Below, one piece after another: positions 22,789 to 34,724 of a stretch of DNA of 64,000 bases; the first letter of the stretch is position 1, and every line of letters starts with the position of its first letter. The stretch covers positions 1,226,571 to 1,290,570 of the forward strand of contig QRDG01000416.1 in assembly GCA_012064385.1 (NCBI GenBank). The letters are read 5' to 3'. The stretch is from Puccinellia tenuiflora. Its lineage: Eukaryota; Streptophyta; Magnoliopsida; Poales; Poaceae. The notes under the pieces were generated by a model. That model worked only from the letters and a program-made list of their open reading frames with translations, ran no database searches and was not told the origin of the DNA. The translations under genes were made by a program, and so were the position numbers.

Positions 22789-25575
22789 AATATTAAATGG
22801 CAACACAATTTTTGCATATCACAAGATTTTCAAATAAATGAATTGGAGTACTCACCTTAAAGGCTTAAACAATAATCTTTCAACAGTCTGCCTGGTGATC
22901 TACAAACAATTGAGCTCGTGATAGAATCGTTCTTCCTACCTATTAAATTGAGAGAAGCTTTGCATCAAAAGACAATCGAAACCAAGATAATATGTTTGAA
23001 AAACTACCCAACTTCAAAATAAATTTGTGCTAAAAAAGTAAATAGATCCTCATGCTTCTTAAAAAAAATGACCTGAACTAGTGCTTCAGATTCGAGCATT
23101 TAACCCCCCCACACGTAACTTATGAACACATCCATATTAGGTTTCTTCAAAACGAAAGGAAATGCAAGAGTCTAATCACAAGATTTTCAAATAAATGAAT
23201 TGGAGTACTCACCTTAAAGGCTTAAACAATAACCTTTCAACAGTCTGCCTGGTGATCTACAAATGATTGAGCTCGTGATAGAATCGTTCTTCCAACCTAT
23301 AAAATTGAGAAAAACTTTGCATCAAAAGACAATCGAAACCAAAATAATATGTTTGAACAACTACCGAACTTCAAATAAATTTGTGCTAAAACAGTAAACA
23401 GATGCTCATGCTTCTTGAAAAAAAAATTGACCTCAACTAGTGCTACAGATTCGAGCATTTAACCCCCACACACGTAATTTATGAACACATCCATATTAGG
23501 TTTCTCCAAAACAAAAGGAAATGTGAGAGTCTAATCAACAGATTTTTAAATAAATTAATTGGAATACCCACCTTAAAAGCTTAAACAATAATCTTTCAAC
23601 AGTCTGCCTGGTGATCTACAAACGATTGTGCTTGTGATAGAATCGTTCTTCCAACCTATGAAATTGAGAAAAACTTTAAATCAAAAGACAATCGAAACCA
23701 ATATAATATGTTTGAACAACTACCGAACTTCAAAATAAATTTGAGCTAAAACAGTAAACAGATCCTCATGCTTCTTGAAAAAAAATTTACCTCTACTAGT
23801 GCTACAGATTCGAGCATTTAACCCCACACACGTAACTTATGAACACATCCATATTAGGTTTCTCCAAAACGAAAGGAAATGCGAGAGTCTAATCACAAGA
23901 TTTTTAAATAAATGAATTGGAATACCCACCTTAAAGGCTTAAATAATAATCTTTCAACAGTCTGCCTGGTGAGCTACAAACGATTGAGCTCATGATAGAA
24001 TCGTTCTTCCAACCTATGAAATTGAGAAAAGCTTTGCATCAAAAGACAATCGAAACCAATATAATATGTTTGAACAACTACCGAACTTCAAAATAAATTT
24101 GTGCTAAAAAAGTAAACAGATCCTCATACTTCTTGAAAAAAAAATTGACCTGAACTAGTGCTTCAGATTCGAGCATTTAACCCCCACTCACGTAACTTAT
24201 GAACACATCCATATTAGGTTTTCTCCAAAATGTAAGGAAATGCGAGAGTCTAATCACAAGATTTTTAAATAAATGAATTGGAGTACACACCTTAAAGGCT
24301 TAAACAATAATCGTCAACAGTCTGCCTGGTGATCTACAAACGATTGAGTTTGTGATAGAATCGTTCTTCCAACCTATGAAATTGAGAAAAGCTTTGCATC
24401 ACAAGAAAATCGAAACCAATATGATATGTTTGAACAACTACCGAAATTTAAAACAAATTTGTGCTAAAAAAAGTAAACAGATCCTCATGCTTCTTGAAAA
24501 AAATATGACCTGAACTAGTGCTTCAGATTCGAGCATTTAACCCCCACACACGTAACTTATGAACACATCCATATTAGGTTTCTCCAAGACGAAAGGAAAT
24601 GCGAGAGTCTAACCCCAAGATTTTCAAATAAATGAATTGGAGTACTCACCTTAAAGGCTTAAACAATAACCTTTCAACAGTCTGCCTGGTGATCTACAAA
24701 TGATTGAGCTCGTGATAGAATCGTTCTTCCAACCTATGAAATTGAGAAAAACTTTGCATCAAAAGACAATCGAAATCAAAATAATATGTTTGAACAACTA
24801 CCGAACTTCAAAATAAATTTGTGCTAAAAAAGTAAATAGATCCTTATGCTTCTTGAAAAAAAAAAATTGACCTCAACTAGTGCTTCAGATTCGAGCATTT
24901 AACCTCCACACACGTAACTTATGAACACATAAATAACAGGTTTATCCAAAAAGAAAGGAAGTGCGAGAGTCTAATTACAAGATTTTCAAATAAATGAATT
25001 GGAGTACTCACCTTAAAGGCTTAAACAATAATCTTTCAACAGTCTGCTTGGCGATCAAAAAATGATTGAGCTCCTAGAATCGTTCTTTCAACTTATGAAA
25101 TTGAGAGAAACTTTGCATCAAAAGACAATCGAAACCAAGATAATATGTTTGAAAAACTACCCAACTTCAAAATAAATTTGTGCTAAGAAAGTAAATAGAT
25201 CCTCATGCTTCTTGAAAAAAAAATTGACCTCACTAGTGCTTCAGATTTGAGCATTTAACCCCCACACACGTAACTTATGAACACATCCATATTAGGTTTC
25301 TCCAAAACGAAAGGAAGTGCGAGAGTCTAATCACAAGATTTTCAAATAAATGAATTGGAGTACTCACCTTAAAGGCTTAAACATAATTTTTCAAGAGTCT
25401 GCCTGGTGATCTACAAATGATTGAGCTCGTGATAGAATCGTTCTTCCAACCTATGAATCTAAGAGAAGCTTTGCATCAAAAAACAATCGAAACCAATATA
25501 ATATGTTTGAACAACTACCGAACTTCAAATAAATTTGTGCTAAAAAAGCAAATAGATCCTCCCGCTTCTTGAAAA
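22789..25575. repeat. Higher-order unit 4
   Basis: Same order. Private changes include one C lost in AACCCC near 23821 and one A lost near 23365. Confidence 0.9.
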
Positions 25576-28360
25576 AATATTAAATGGCAACACAATTTTT
25601 GCATATCACAAGATTTTCAAATAAATGAATTGGAGTACTCACCTTAAAGGCTTAAACAATAATCTTTCAACAGTCTGCCTGGTGATCTACAAACAATTGA
25701 GCTCGTGATAGAATCGTTCTTCCTACCTATTAAATTGAGAGAAGCTTTGCATCAAAAGACAATCGAAACCAAGATAATATGTTTGAAAAACTACCCAACT
25801 TCAAAATAAATTTGTGCTAAAAAAGTAAATAGATCCTCATGCTTCTTAAAAAAAATGACCTGAACTAGTGCTTCAGATTCGAGCATTTAACCCCCCCACA
25901 CGTAACTTATGAACACATCCATATTAGGTTTCTTCAAAACGAAAGGAAATGCAAGAGTCTAATCACAAGATTTTCAAATAAATGAATTGGAGTACTCACC
26001 TTAAAGGCTTAAACAATAACCTTTCAACAGTCTGCCTGGTGATATACAAATGATTGAGCTCGTGATAGAATCGTTCTTCCAACCTATAAAATTGAGAAAA
26101 ACTTTGCATCAAAAGACAATCGAAACCAAAATAATATGTTTGAACAACTACCGAACTTCAAAATAAATTTGTGCTAAAACAGTAAACAGATGCTCATGCT
26201 TCTTGAAAAAAAAATTGACCTCAACTAGTGCTACAGATTCGAGCATTTAACCCCCACACACGTAATTTATGAACACATCCATATTAGGTTTCTCCAAAAC
26301 AAAGGAAATGTGAGAGTCTAATCAACAGATTTTTAAATAAATTAATTGGAATACCCACCTTAAAAGCTTAAACAATAATCTTTCAACAGTCTGCCTGGTG
26401 ATCTACAAACGATTGTGCTTGTGATAGAATCGTTCTTCCAACCTATGAAATTGAGAAAAACTTTAAATCAAAAGACAATCGAAACCAATATAATATGTTT
26501 GAACAACTACCGAACTTCAAAATAAATTTGAGCTAAAACAGTAAACAGATCCTCATGCTTCTTGAAAAAAAAATTACCTCTACTAGTGCTACAGATTCGA
26601 GCATTTAACCCCCACACACGTAACTTATGAACACATCCATATTAGGTTTCTCCAAAACGAAAGGAAATGCGAGAGTCTAATCACAAGATTTTTAAATAAA
26701 TGAATTGGAATACCCACCTTAAAGGCTTAAATAATAATCTTTCAACAGTCTGCCTGGTGAGCTACAAACGATTGAGCTCGTGATAGAATCGTTCTTCCAA
26801 CCTATGAAATTGAGAAAAGCTTTGCACCAAAAGACAATCGAAACCAATATAATATGTTTGAACAACTACCGAACTTCAAAATAAATTTGTGCTAAAAAAG
26901 TAAACAGATCCTCATACTTCTTGAAAAAAAAATTGACCTGAACTAGTGCTTCAGATTCGAGCATTTAACCCCCACTCACGTAACTTATGAACACATCCAT
27001 ATTAGGTTTTCTCCAAAATGTAAGGAAATGCGAGAGTCTAATCACAAGATTTTTAAATAAATGAATTGGAGTACACACCTTAAAGGCTTAAACAATAATC
27101 GTCAACAGTCTGCCTGGTGATCTACAAACGATTGAGTTTGTGATAGAATCGTTCTTCCAACCTATGAAATTGAGAAAAGCTTTGCATCACAAGAAAATCG
27201 AAACCAATATGATATGTTTGAACAACTACCGAAATTTAAAACAAATTTGTGCTAAAAAAAGTAAACAGATCCTCATGCTTCTTGAAAAAATATGACTTGA
27301 ACTAGTGCTTCAGATTCGAGCATTTAACCCCCACACACGTAACTTATGAACACATCCATATTAGGTTTCTCCAAGACGAAAGGAAATGCGAGAGTCTAAC
27401 CCCAAGATTTTCAAATAAATGAATTGGAGTACTCACCTTAAAGGCTTAAACAATAACCTTTCAACAGTCTGCCTGGTGATCTACAAATGATTGAGCTCGT
27501 GATAGAATCGTTCTTCCAACCTATGAAATTGAGAAAAACTTTGCATCAAAAGACAATCGAAATCAAAATAATATGTTTGAACAACTACCGAACTTCAAAA
27601 TAAATTTGTGCTAAAAAAGTAAATAGATCCTTATGCTTCTTGAAAAAAAAAATTGACCTCAACTAGTGCTTCAGATTCGAGCATTTAACCTCCACACACG
27701 TAACTTATGAACACATAAATAACAGGTTTATCCAAAAAGAAAGGAAGTGCGAGAGTCTAATTACAAGATTTTCAAATAAATGAATTGGAGTACTCACCTT
27801 AAAGGCTTAAACAATAATCTTTCAACAGTCTGCTTGGCGATCAAAAAATGATTGAGCTCCTAGAATCGTTCTTCCAACTTATGAAATTGAGAGAAACTTT
27901 GCATCAAAAGACAATCGAAACCAAGATAATATGTTTGAAAAACTACCCAACTTCAAAATAAATTTGTGCTAAGAAAGTAAATAGATCCTCATGCTTCTTG
28001 AAAAAAAATTGACCTCAACTAGTGCTTCAGATTTGAGCATTTAACCCCCACACACGTAACTTATGAACACATCCATATTAGGTTTCTCCAAAACGAAAGG
28101 AAGTGCGAGAGTCTAATCACAAGATTTTCAAATAAATGAATTGGAGTACTCACCTTAAAGGCTTAAACATAATTTTTCAAGAGTCTGCCTGGTGATCTAC
28201 AAATGATTGAGCTCGTGATAGAATCGTTCTTCCAACCTATGAATCAAAGAGAAGCTTTGCATCAAAAAACAATCGAAACCAATATAATATGTTTGAACAA
28301 CTACCGAACTTCAAAATAAATTTGTGCTAAAAAAGCAAATAGATCCTCCCGCTTCTTGAA
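25576..28360. repeat. Higher-order unit 5
   Basis: Same order. It does not end in the AATATTAAATGG junction. It passes instead into a further partial monomer (28361-28470) that breaks off at GCGAGAGTC into unrelated DNA. Confidence 0.9.
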
Positions 28361-28470
28361 AAAAAATTGACCTCAACTAGTGCTTCAGATTCGAGCATTT
28401 ACCCCCACACACGTAACTTATGAACACATCCATATTAGGTTTCTCCAAAACGAAAGGAAGTGCGAGAGTC
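28361..28470. repeat. Partial satellite monomer at the array edge
   Basis: About 110 bases from TTGACCTCAACTAGTGC to GCGAGAGTC match the monomer end; the next bases are unrelated. This marks the right breakpoint of the main array. Confidence 0.85.
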
Positions 28471-28892
28471 AACCAAACTGTCTCCCTGGCAACAAGTGCA
28501 CACCCAAAGTACCAAAAAGACTGCATGGACGCAGGCACCCGCAAGCAAGACTGCATGGACTGCATGCAAATAGTTTGGCATGCATGCGAGCAACCAAAAA
28601 AGCTGCATGCCGCGGCAATCCGATCGCTGTTAATCTCGTGCCATATTTTAATGCAAAGGCTAGGCAGTGGTACTACTATTTTTTTTAGCAGCATGCCTAA
28701 AAAGGCTGCACGCTGTGGCAGACTAGTGCTAAGCATCGACCTCGCTAGATATCTAGTGCTAGGCAATTGTAGTAGCTTTTTAAGCTGAGTACTAGTATCA
28801 TCAAAAATACTAGTAGAAAATAGCGTCTCCACGATATCATGAAGTTGACTTTTTTTAGTTGTACATCTTTTTTTAATAATAGTTAGCAGAAT
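28471..28892. other. Spacer rich in GCATG words, no gene
   Basis: Many GCATG/TGCATGC palindromic words cluster at 28520-28700. A long minus-strand frame (28377-28904, 175 codons) runs through satellite and spacer, has no family features, and is judged to be chance. Confidence 0.4.
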
Positions 28893-29405
28893 GATTTGAC
28901 ACATCTATTGAGATTATTAAGATCAATTATCAGTTTTTTAAATACAGCTACCAAATTAACACACCTATCAGATTATTAAGATCCAGATTGTTTAATGTAG
29001 CAACCAAATCGACTTGGCGCACCTATCAGGTTACTGAGATCAATTGCCAGATTTTTAAAATACAGCTACCAAATTGATTTGGCACACCAGGTTATTAAGG
29101 TCGATTACCAGATTTTGAAATGCAGCTACCGAATTGATTTGACGCACCAATTAGGTTATAAGATCAATTACCAGATTTTGAAATGCAGCTACCAAATTAA
29201 TTTGACACGCCTATCAGGTTATTAAGGTCGATTGCCAGATTTTTAAATGCTGCTACCGAATTGATTTGACGCACCTATTAGGTTATTAAGATCAATTGCC
29301 AGAATTTAAAATATAGCCAAATTAATTTGACACACCTATCATGTTACTGAATTGCCAGATTTTTAAACGTAGCTACCAAATTGATTTTGACATACTTATC
29401 AGCTT
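28893..29405. repeat. Second tandem array, ~62 bp unit
   Basis: About eight diverged head-to-tail copies of a 60-65 bp unit with landmarks CAGCTACCAAATTGATTTG, ACACACCTATCAGGTTATTA and AGATCAATTGCCAGATTTT. Copies vary in length. It is unrelated in sequence to the 350 bp satellite beside it. Confidence 0.85.
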
Positions 29406-29898
29406 AAAAGGTCCACGGTAAAAGGTAAAAGGTCCAGATCAATTATCATATTTTTAAATGTTGCTCCGATTTGTAGAGCATATATGTGCGTACGAGCTCA
29501 CGGTAAAAGGTCTAGCTTAAAGTTGTTACAAGACAACTAAAAAAACTTTTACAACAGGGTGAATACAAAAATCCAAAACATAACCTCACACGTTAAATGT
29601 AAAAAAACAGTATAAAAAGGTTCGGTCTTAACACTAGGGCCTAGGCCAATCTAGAGGTGGAAATTAAAAAAACATGCAGTACTGTAGCAGCACATGCAGC
29701 TCGTAGTACATAGTAGTACTCGCACACTGCAGACAGGAGGAAGCAATTCTCTCGCTCTGACAAAGGCCTGCTCCCTCGTACTGTAAGCCTATAGTGTGGC
29801 AGCGAAGCAAATCTGACACGTCTAAATGTGATCGGACGCGTGGTGTGGACGCCGCAAGGAAAAGACGCGCTTGCGGCGCTTCTGAGTAGATTTCGCCA
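29406..29898. other. Spacer, no gene
   Basis: Unique-looking sequence between the ~62 bp array and the last two satellite monomers. A 92-codon minus-strand frame at 29641-29919 crosses into the satellite and is not supported. Confidence 0.4.
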
Positions 29899-30600
29899 TA
29901 AATGAATTGGAGTACTCACCTTAAAGGCTTAAACAATAATCTTTCAACAGTCTGCCTTGTGATCTACAAATGATTGAGCTCGTGAAAGAATCGTTCTTCC
30001 AACCTATGAAATTGAGAGAAGCGTTGCATCAAAAGACAATCGAAACAAAGATAATATGTTTGAACAACTACCAACTTCAAAATAAAATTGTGCTAAAAAC
30101 TAAATAGATCCTCATGCTTCTTAGAGAAAAAATTGACCTCAAATCGTGCTTCAGATCCGAGTCACACAGTAACTTATGAACACATCCATATTAGGTTTCT
30201 CCAAAACGAAAGGAAGTGCGAGAGTCTAATCACAAGATTTTCAAATAAATGAATTGGGGTGCTCACCTTAAAGGCTTAAACAATAATCTTTCAACAGTCT
30301 TCCTGGTGATCTACAAATGATTGAGCTCGTGATAGAACCGTTCTTCCAACCTATAAAATAGAGAGAAGCTTTGCATCAAAAGACAATCGAAACCAATATA
30401 ATATGTTTGAACAACTACCGAACTTCAAAATAAATTTGTGCTAAAAAAGTAAATAGATCCTCATGCTTCTTGAAAAAAAAATTGACCTCAACTAGTGCTT
30501 CAGATTCAAGCATTTAACCCCAACACACATAACTTATGAACACATAAATAACAGGTTTCTCCAAGAAGAAAGGAAGTGTGAGAGTCTAATCACAAGATTT
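29899..30600. repeat. Two outlying satellite monomers
   Basis: Two further ~350 bp monomers, more diverged from the main array (for example TTGGGGTGCTCACC and ACATAAATAACAGG variants). The second stops at ATCACAAGATTTTC exactly where the FAR1-related exon's acceptor (TCTCCAG) begins, so satellite and gene intron are continuous. Confidence 0.85.
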
Positions 30601-30607
30601 TCTCCAG

Positions 30608-31629
30608 CATGAGGACCTAAAAACAAGAGTGTCTGATCGCTATAGGGATTTGTGCCAAATGTTTATGAAAATAGCTTCTCGTGCCGCTGAATGTGATGAA
30701 TCATATGATAAGGCTGCTAACTGCGCAGAGCAATTAGCACAAGATGTGGAGAAATGTTTGAAAAATAGAGCTGATCCAGAATTGGGTAACACCTGTACTA
30801 CAGAAGGTACATCTTATAACTTACAATCGCCTAGACTACTTCCAAACAAAGGCTTACATTTAGCATTATTGTGGCAGGACTGAACATCGACTCTAGTAGA
30901 ATATCAAAACACAACGAAGGGCTTGCGGAACCAAAAGGTATCAAGGTAAATGAGAAGACTACCAAAGGATCAAAAATACCCGTTGGTGGGTTTGAGAAAG
31001 CAACCGCAAAAAAGAAAAAGAAAAAGGAGAATACTGTACAAGTGCAGCCGCAAGGCACCTCAACGGTATCAAATTAGCAGCTTCTTTCCTATAAAATCAT
31101 TAATTGTACCGACCTTTCTATATAACTATTTACAGGGTCATTTGGAGTTTTTCACAAACCAAATGGCTGCATATCAATTACAGTACAACAATATCCTAAA
31201 TGCTTCAATACCACCATCAATTGGTAACACCATCGCAATGTCAGCACATACCCAAGAACTGCCACAGTTCCAACCTATCGGTCCAATTGGTAATACCATC
31301 CCAATGTCAACACATACCCAAGAACTAGCAGGATTTCAACCATACTAGTATCTCAATGTCAACACATACCCAAGAACTGGCAGGATTCCAACCATACGGT
31401 CCCCTAGTGGTATAAAAAGTTCACACTTTCAAGTTTTCTAGTTTTATAGTTCGTTGAAACTGAACTTTGCCGCTTTTATGTGCAGGGCCATCCAACAAAT
31501 CACATGTATACGCATTTACAACAACAGAAGTATGCTCTGAATCCCTCACTGCAAGGGACCATTGGGACCTCTACCTCTAGTTCGATGGCACAACAAAATC
31601 AAGCATTCTTTGATCAACCGCCAACATAA
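30608..31629 (+). pseudogene. FAR1-related protein, 3' exons only
   Basis: Exon A 30608-30785 encodes HEDLKTRVSDRYRDLC and FMKIASRAAECDESYDKA, a C-terminal tail region of FAR1/FHY3-like transposase-derived transcription factors. A phase-1 intron (GTAAC.. to GGCAG) leads to exon B 30878-31065, with LAEPKGIKVNEKTTKGSK and a KKKKKK nuclear signal. A phase-0 intron leads to exon C 31136-31409, with a 22-residue repeat (GNTIAMSAHTQEL). Exon D 31486-31629 ends QAFFDQPPT and TAA. The FAR1 DNA-binding, MULE-transposase and SWIM domains are absent; satellite DNA lies in their place upstream. The third repeat copy in exon C carries a deletion that gives a stop at 31346-31348. I infer a decayed gene remnant, though a distant 5' part cannot be excluded. 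Confidence 0.6.
31219..31400. repeat. 66 bp coding repeat in FAR1-like exon C
   Basis: Two 66 bp copies (22 residues: GNTI.MS.HTQEL..FQP) and a third shortened copy that lacks the GGTCCAATTGGTAA part and shifts the frame. Confidence 0.75.
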
Positions 31630-32605
31630 TAAATTTGTTTTTCAGAGTTTTATTTCACTGAGTTTTGACTTCCATTGCAAATTTGATTTTTATTACAACT
31701 TGTGTGTACCGTGAACTGAATGTTACTCCTTGTACCAATCAAAAGTACTAGTTGACAGGACTAAGCAGATTCTGCTTCCACAAGGGTCATGCTCGACTCA
31801 ACTCTCATCTCTCAGTATAAACAGAACATAAGCAATCCGTAGAATGCAAGAGCTGGTTACCTCAAAATCCTTGAGCTTGCACACGCACACGAGGTACACG
31901 ATGAGGTCCTACTAGCACGGCACCGTTGTGTGCGCTACCTCCTCAGCCGGAGGCCAGGCTGCCACGGCCCCGCGGAGTCACCTTCTCACCGCCGCCGGGA
32001 GTCCAACCACCGTTGCCCCCGCTCGGCGCCTCCTCCCGCTTCACGCGCCGCCGTCCCGCAAGACCACACGGCAGACGGGAATAGGACAGCGGCGGAGGAA
32101 CGGAGCCGCGGCCGCGCTTCAAGCGCCGCCGTCCCGCAAGACCACGCGGCAGCCGGGAACAGACCAGCGGCTGAGGAACGGAGCCGCGGTCGCGCTCCTC
32201 CAGGTCGAGGCTCCCGGGCTCTAAGCCTGATAGGGCGGAGCGGACGGCACGGGGCTGGAGGCCGGGGGAACGCGAGCACGGCGGCCAGAGGTCGCCCGGC
32301 GGCTCAGCTTCTGCTGGTTCAGTCTAGCTTGAGTTCAGACAGGGGATGGAATACGGGGAGTGTATTTATGTTGGCTCCCCGTTTTTCTCCGTTCATGCAC
32401 TTTGTTTTTGCCAAAGCAAGTAGGAGTAGATTGTGGATTTGATAGGCGTCAAACCTCTGGAACGTGCCGCTTAAGATAAAGCAGATCGAGCTCGATCACG
32501 TAGGCGTGCTTTTGAAACCGAAGAGATAAGCTGTGCTAATAAGCTACTCCATACTATGTTTGCACAAGATGAGATCGGTATATCAGTAAAAGAGGAAGAC
32601 TTGAG
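31630..32605. other. GC-rich block, no certain gene
   Basis: A CpG-rich block at about 31930-32330 includes two copies of a ~75 bp unit (CGCCGTCCCGCAAGACCAC start) at about 32047 and 32122. Two plus-strand frames stay open for 98 and 170 codons, but their products are Arg/Ala/Pro-rich with no family match. It may be a promoter-proximal or captured exon remnant. Confidence 0.35.
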
Positions 32606-33413
32606 GATCCCCATCTCTAGTAAAAGGAAACAGATACTCAATCATGGATGCTGATTTAATGCGCAACTAAAAAAATCGCCACAAAAGGGAAACTTGAGGA
32701 TCCGTTCCTCTATAGTACAAGAAAAAACAATTCTTAAACATGGAAGCTGATAAGAAAATTGTTTGCATGATACGTAATTGTGATCCCCATATTTAGCAGT
32801 AAAAGAAAACAAATACTCCTACTTCAATCATGGAGGGTGATTTCTAGCGCACCTAACAAAAATCGCCATAAAAGGGAAAACTTGAGGATCCGTTCCTCTC
32901 TAGTAAAAGAAAAACAAGTTTTAAACATGGAAGCCGATTAGAAAATTGATTGCATGATTACACAATTGTGATCCCCGTCTTTAGGAGTAAAAGAAAACTA
33001 GTACTTCAATCATGGATGCTCATTTATGGCGCACCTAACAAAAATCGCCGCCATAAAAGGGAAACTTGAGTACTCCCTCCGTCCACGAATAAGTGTACAT
33101 TTTCCTTTTTTGGAGGTCAAACATTTACAAATTTGACCAAACTTTTACACAAAAATAGCAACATATATGACATCAAATTACTATATTATTAAACTACATG
33201 TCAAGATCTATCTAGCCATATTAATTTAGCGTCATAAATGTTGTTACATTTTTCTAAAAAGTTGGTCAAAGTTAATAAAGTTGGACTTAAGACATGTCTA
33301 AACGTACACTTATTTGAGGACGGAGGGAGTAAAAGGGAAAAGAATCCTTAAACATGAAAGCTGCTTAATGACGCACACAGAAGGAAATTGATTGCATGAT
33401 AGGTACTTGTGTT
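32606..33413. repeat. Three diverged ~188 bp tandem units
   Basis: Units start near 32606, 32781 and 32969 with a GATCCCC.TCTTTAG-type text, then CTTCAATCATGGATG, AAAAATCGCCATAAAAGGG, AACATGGAAGC and GATTGCATGATA. A Stowaway MITE splits the third unit. Confidence 0.75.
33073..33329. mobile_element. Stowaway MITE with TA target duplication
   Basis: Terminal inverted repeats start CTCCCTCCGTCCACGAATAA and end with the complement (TTATTTGAGGACGGAGGGAG), flanked by TA at 33071-33072 and 33330-33331. At 257 bp and AT-rich inside, it is a classic Tc1/mariner-derived Stowaway of grasses. Confidence 0.92.
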
Positions 33414-34724
33414 ATATAAGGAAAAAAAATCATTGTAAAGTATTATTCCACCATACCTCCATGGCCGTACACGGTTATGAGAAGATTATTTGTGGTGTTG
33501 TCAAAATCAACATGATGTCAGCCTGTCATGTTGAAGTTTAAATTCAAGAATTAACAAACTTTAAATATCGCAAGTTTTACCATACAATTATTTTCCACAT
33601 TAAACAATTTGTATTACTGTGTTCTATCCCAGCTACATTTTGATACAAAGTTTATGAAAAGCACTTAAAAATAACATATAGCTGGGCGATCCTCCTCCTA
33701 TATTTGGTGCTAACTGATGCACCACGGACTTTTCTGCTTGCAACACCCCCATCAACAGATGTCGCTTGACAAGAGAATGAAAACCTTCAACCAAGAGAAC
33801 ATGAGGTATTTTACAGTGCAGTTAAGGCAAAGCTGATCTTGCCGAATTGGTTTTTAGATGTGATAGAAGTTGGCCGACATCTAGTAGGTTATGCCAACTT
33901 CTATCACTATCGCTGTGCACTTGATTGTAATTCGGAAAGTGCTCTGTACGATCATCTGGACTATGAAAGCAAATCCATTTTAACTGGTCTTTCCATGCTT
34001 GCCAAAGGCACAAACCACCACTCTTAGATAACATGACTCATCCTATATGAAATATAGTGATCTTTACTACGTATTAAAGATACATTTGTCAGTTCAGATA
34101 TACATGCATAGTCAGTCGATCGGTAATAGAGATCAATGTCAAATATTTTGTAGAAACATATTGTACTGAACAAGCGAATGTGCTGGAAGCTCATATGAAA
34201 AATCTGACAAACAATAGTACAACACAAGTTGATCATCTAAGTACTCACGCCACAGACAGTGTGAGGGCCCGCAGCAAGACATGTACCTCAAACAAGGAGT
34301 GAGTGGTGAGTAAGAGGTCGCTGGCAGTCGAACACTTTTTCCTTTATGACTAATATTCTGACTAACTTTAGCCAACTTCCTTTATAACTCTACTATCAAA
34401 CACATTCATACGTCTGCGGTAGTGTGATGATTTAGCCAACTTAAAAACAGCTAGTAGCCTACTTCAAGGGTATTAAAACCACATCCCCTTTTTTTAAGCT
34501 ATATTTTTCAGTTCAAACATAGCTTTCATAACACGAAGTTCAACAGACACATCACCATTTATAAATAAACAGCACGTGCAACCTGAGACGCTAGTTAACT
34601 GTTACCGCTAGAAGGTGTTGTGGGGGGGGGGGGGGGGGGCTAGTTTTCAGAATCATCCGGTCAATGCGACCACAGTTAGCACCAGATCGGCCTACATGAT
34701 GGAAACAGCGACGGACACTGAATG
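33414..34724. other. Intergenic, includes MBD8-like 3' flank
   Basis: No supported gene. A 62-codon plus frame at 33839-34027 has no family features. A G-homopolymer of about 18 bases lies near 34621. The part next to 34725 is expected to hold the 3' untranslated region of the minus-strand MBD8-like gene. Confidence 0.4.

Larger units (their letters stand above)
14421..28360. repeat. Higher-order satellite array, 5 x ~2.79 kb (8-mer of ~350 bp)
   Basis: A tandem array of about 40 monomers of roughly 350-360 bp. Landmarks in each are AATTGGAGTACTCACCTTAA, AGAATCGTTCTTCC, ATTCGAGCATTTAACC and CACATCCATATTAGG. Adjacent monomers differ at many sites, but every eighth monomer is nearly identical, including shared private variants. 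The eighth monomer is shortened to about 277 bp and joins the next unit through AATATTAAATGGCAACACAA. That junction recurs at 14421, 17211, 20000, 22789 and 25576, giving periods of 2790, 2789, 2789 and 2787. Differences between higher-order units are mostly homopolymer lengths and a few single bases. This implies recent expansion by unequal exchange. No long ORF exists in it. Confidence 0.95.

Noticed and set aside
14421..28360. CRISPR-like array
   Set aside because: The repeats are contiguous ~350 bp monomers without unique spacers, in a plant nuclear context.
28377..28904. 175-codon minus-strand frame
   Set aside because: It crosses satellite into unrelated spacer, has no domain, and the overlapping plus frames are equally open.
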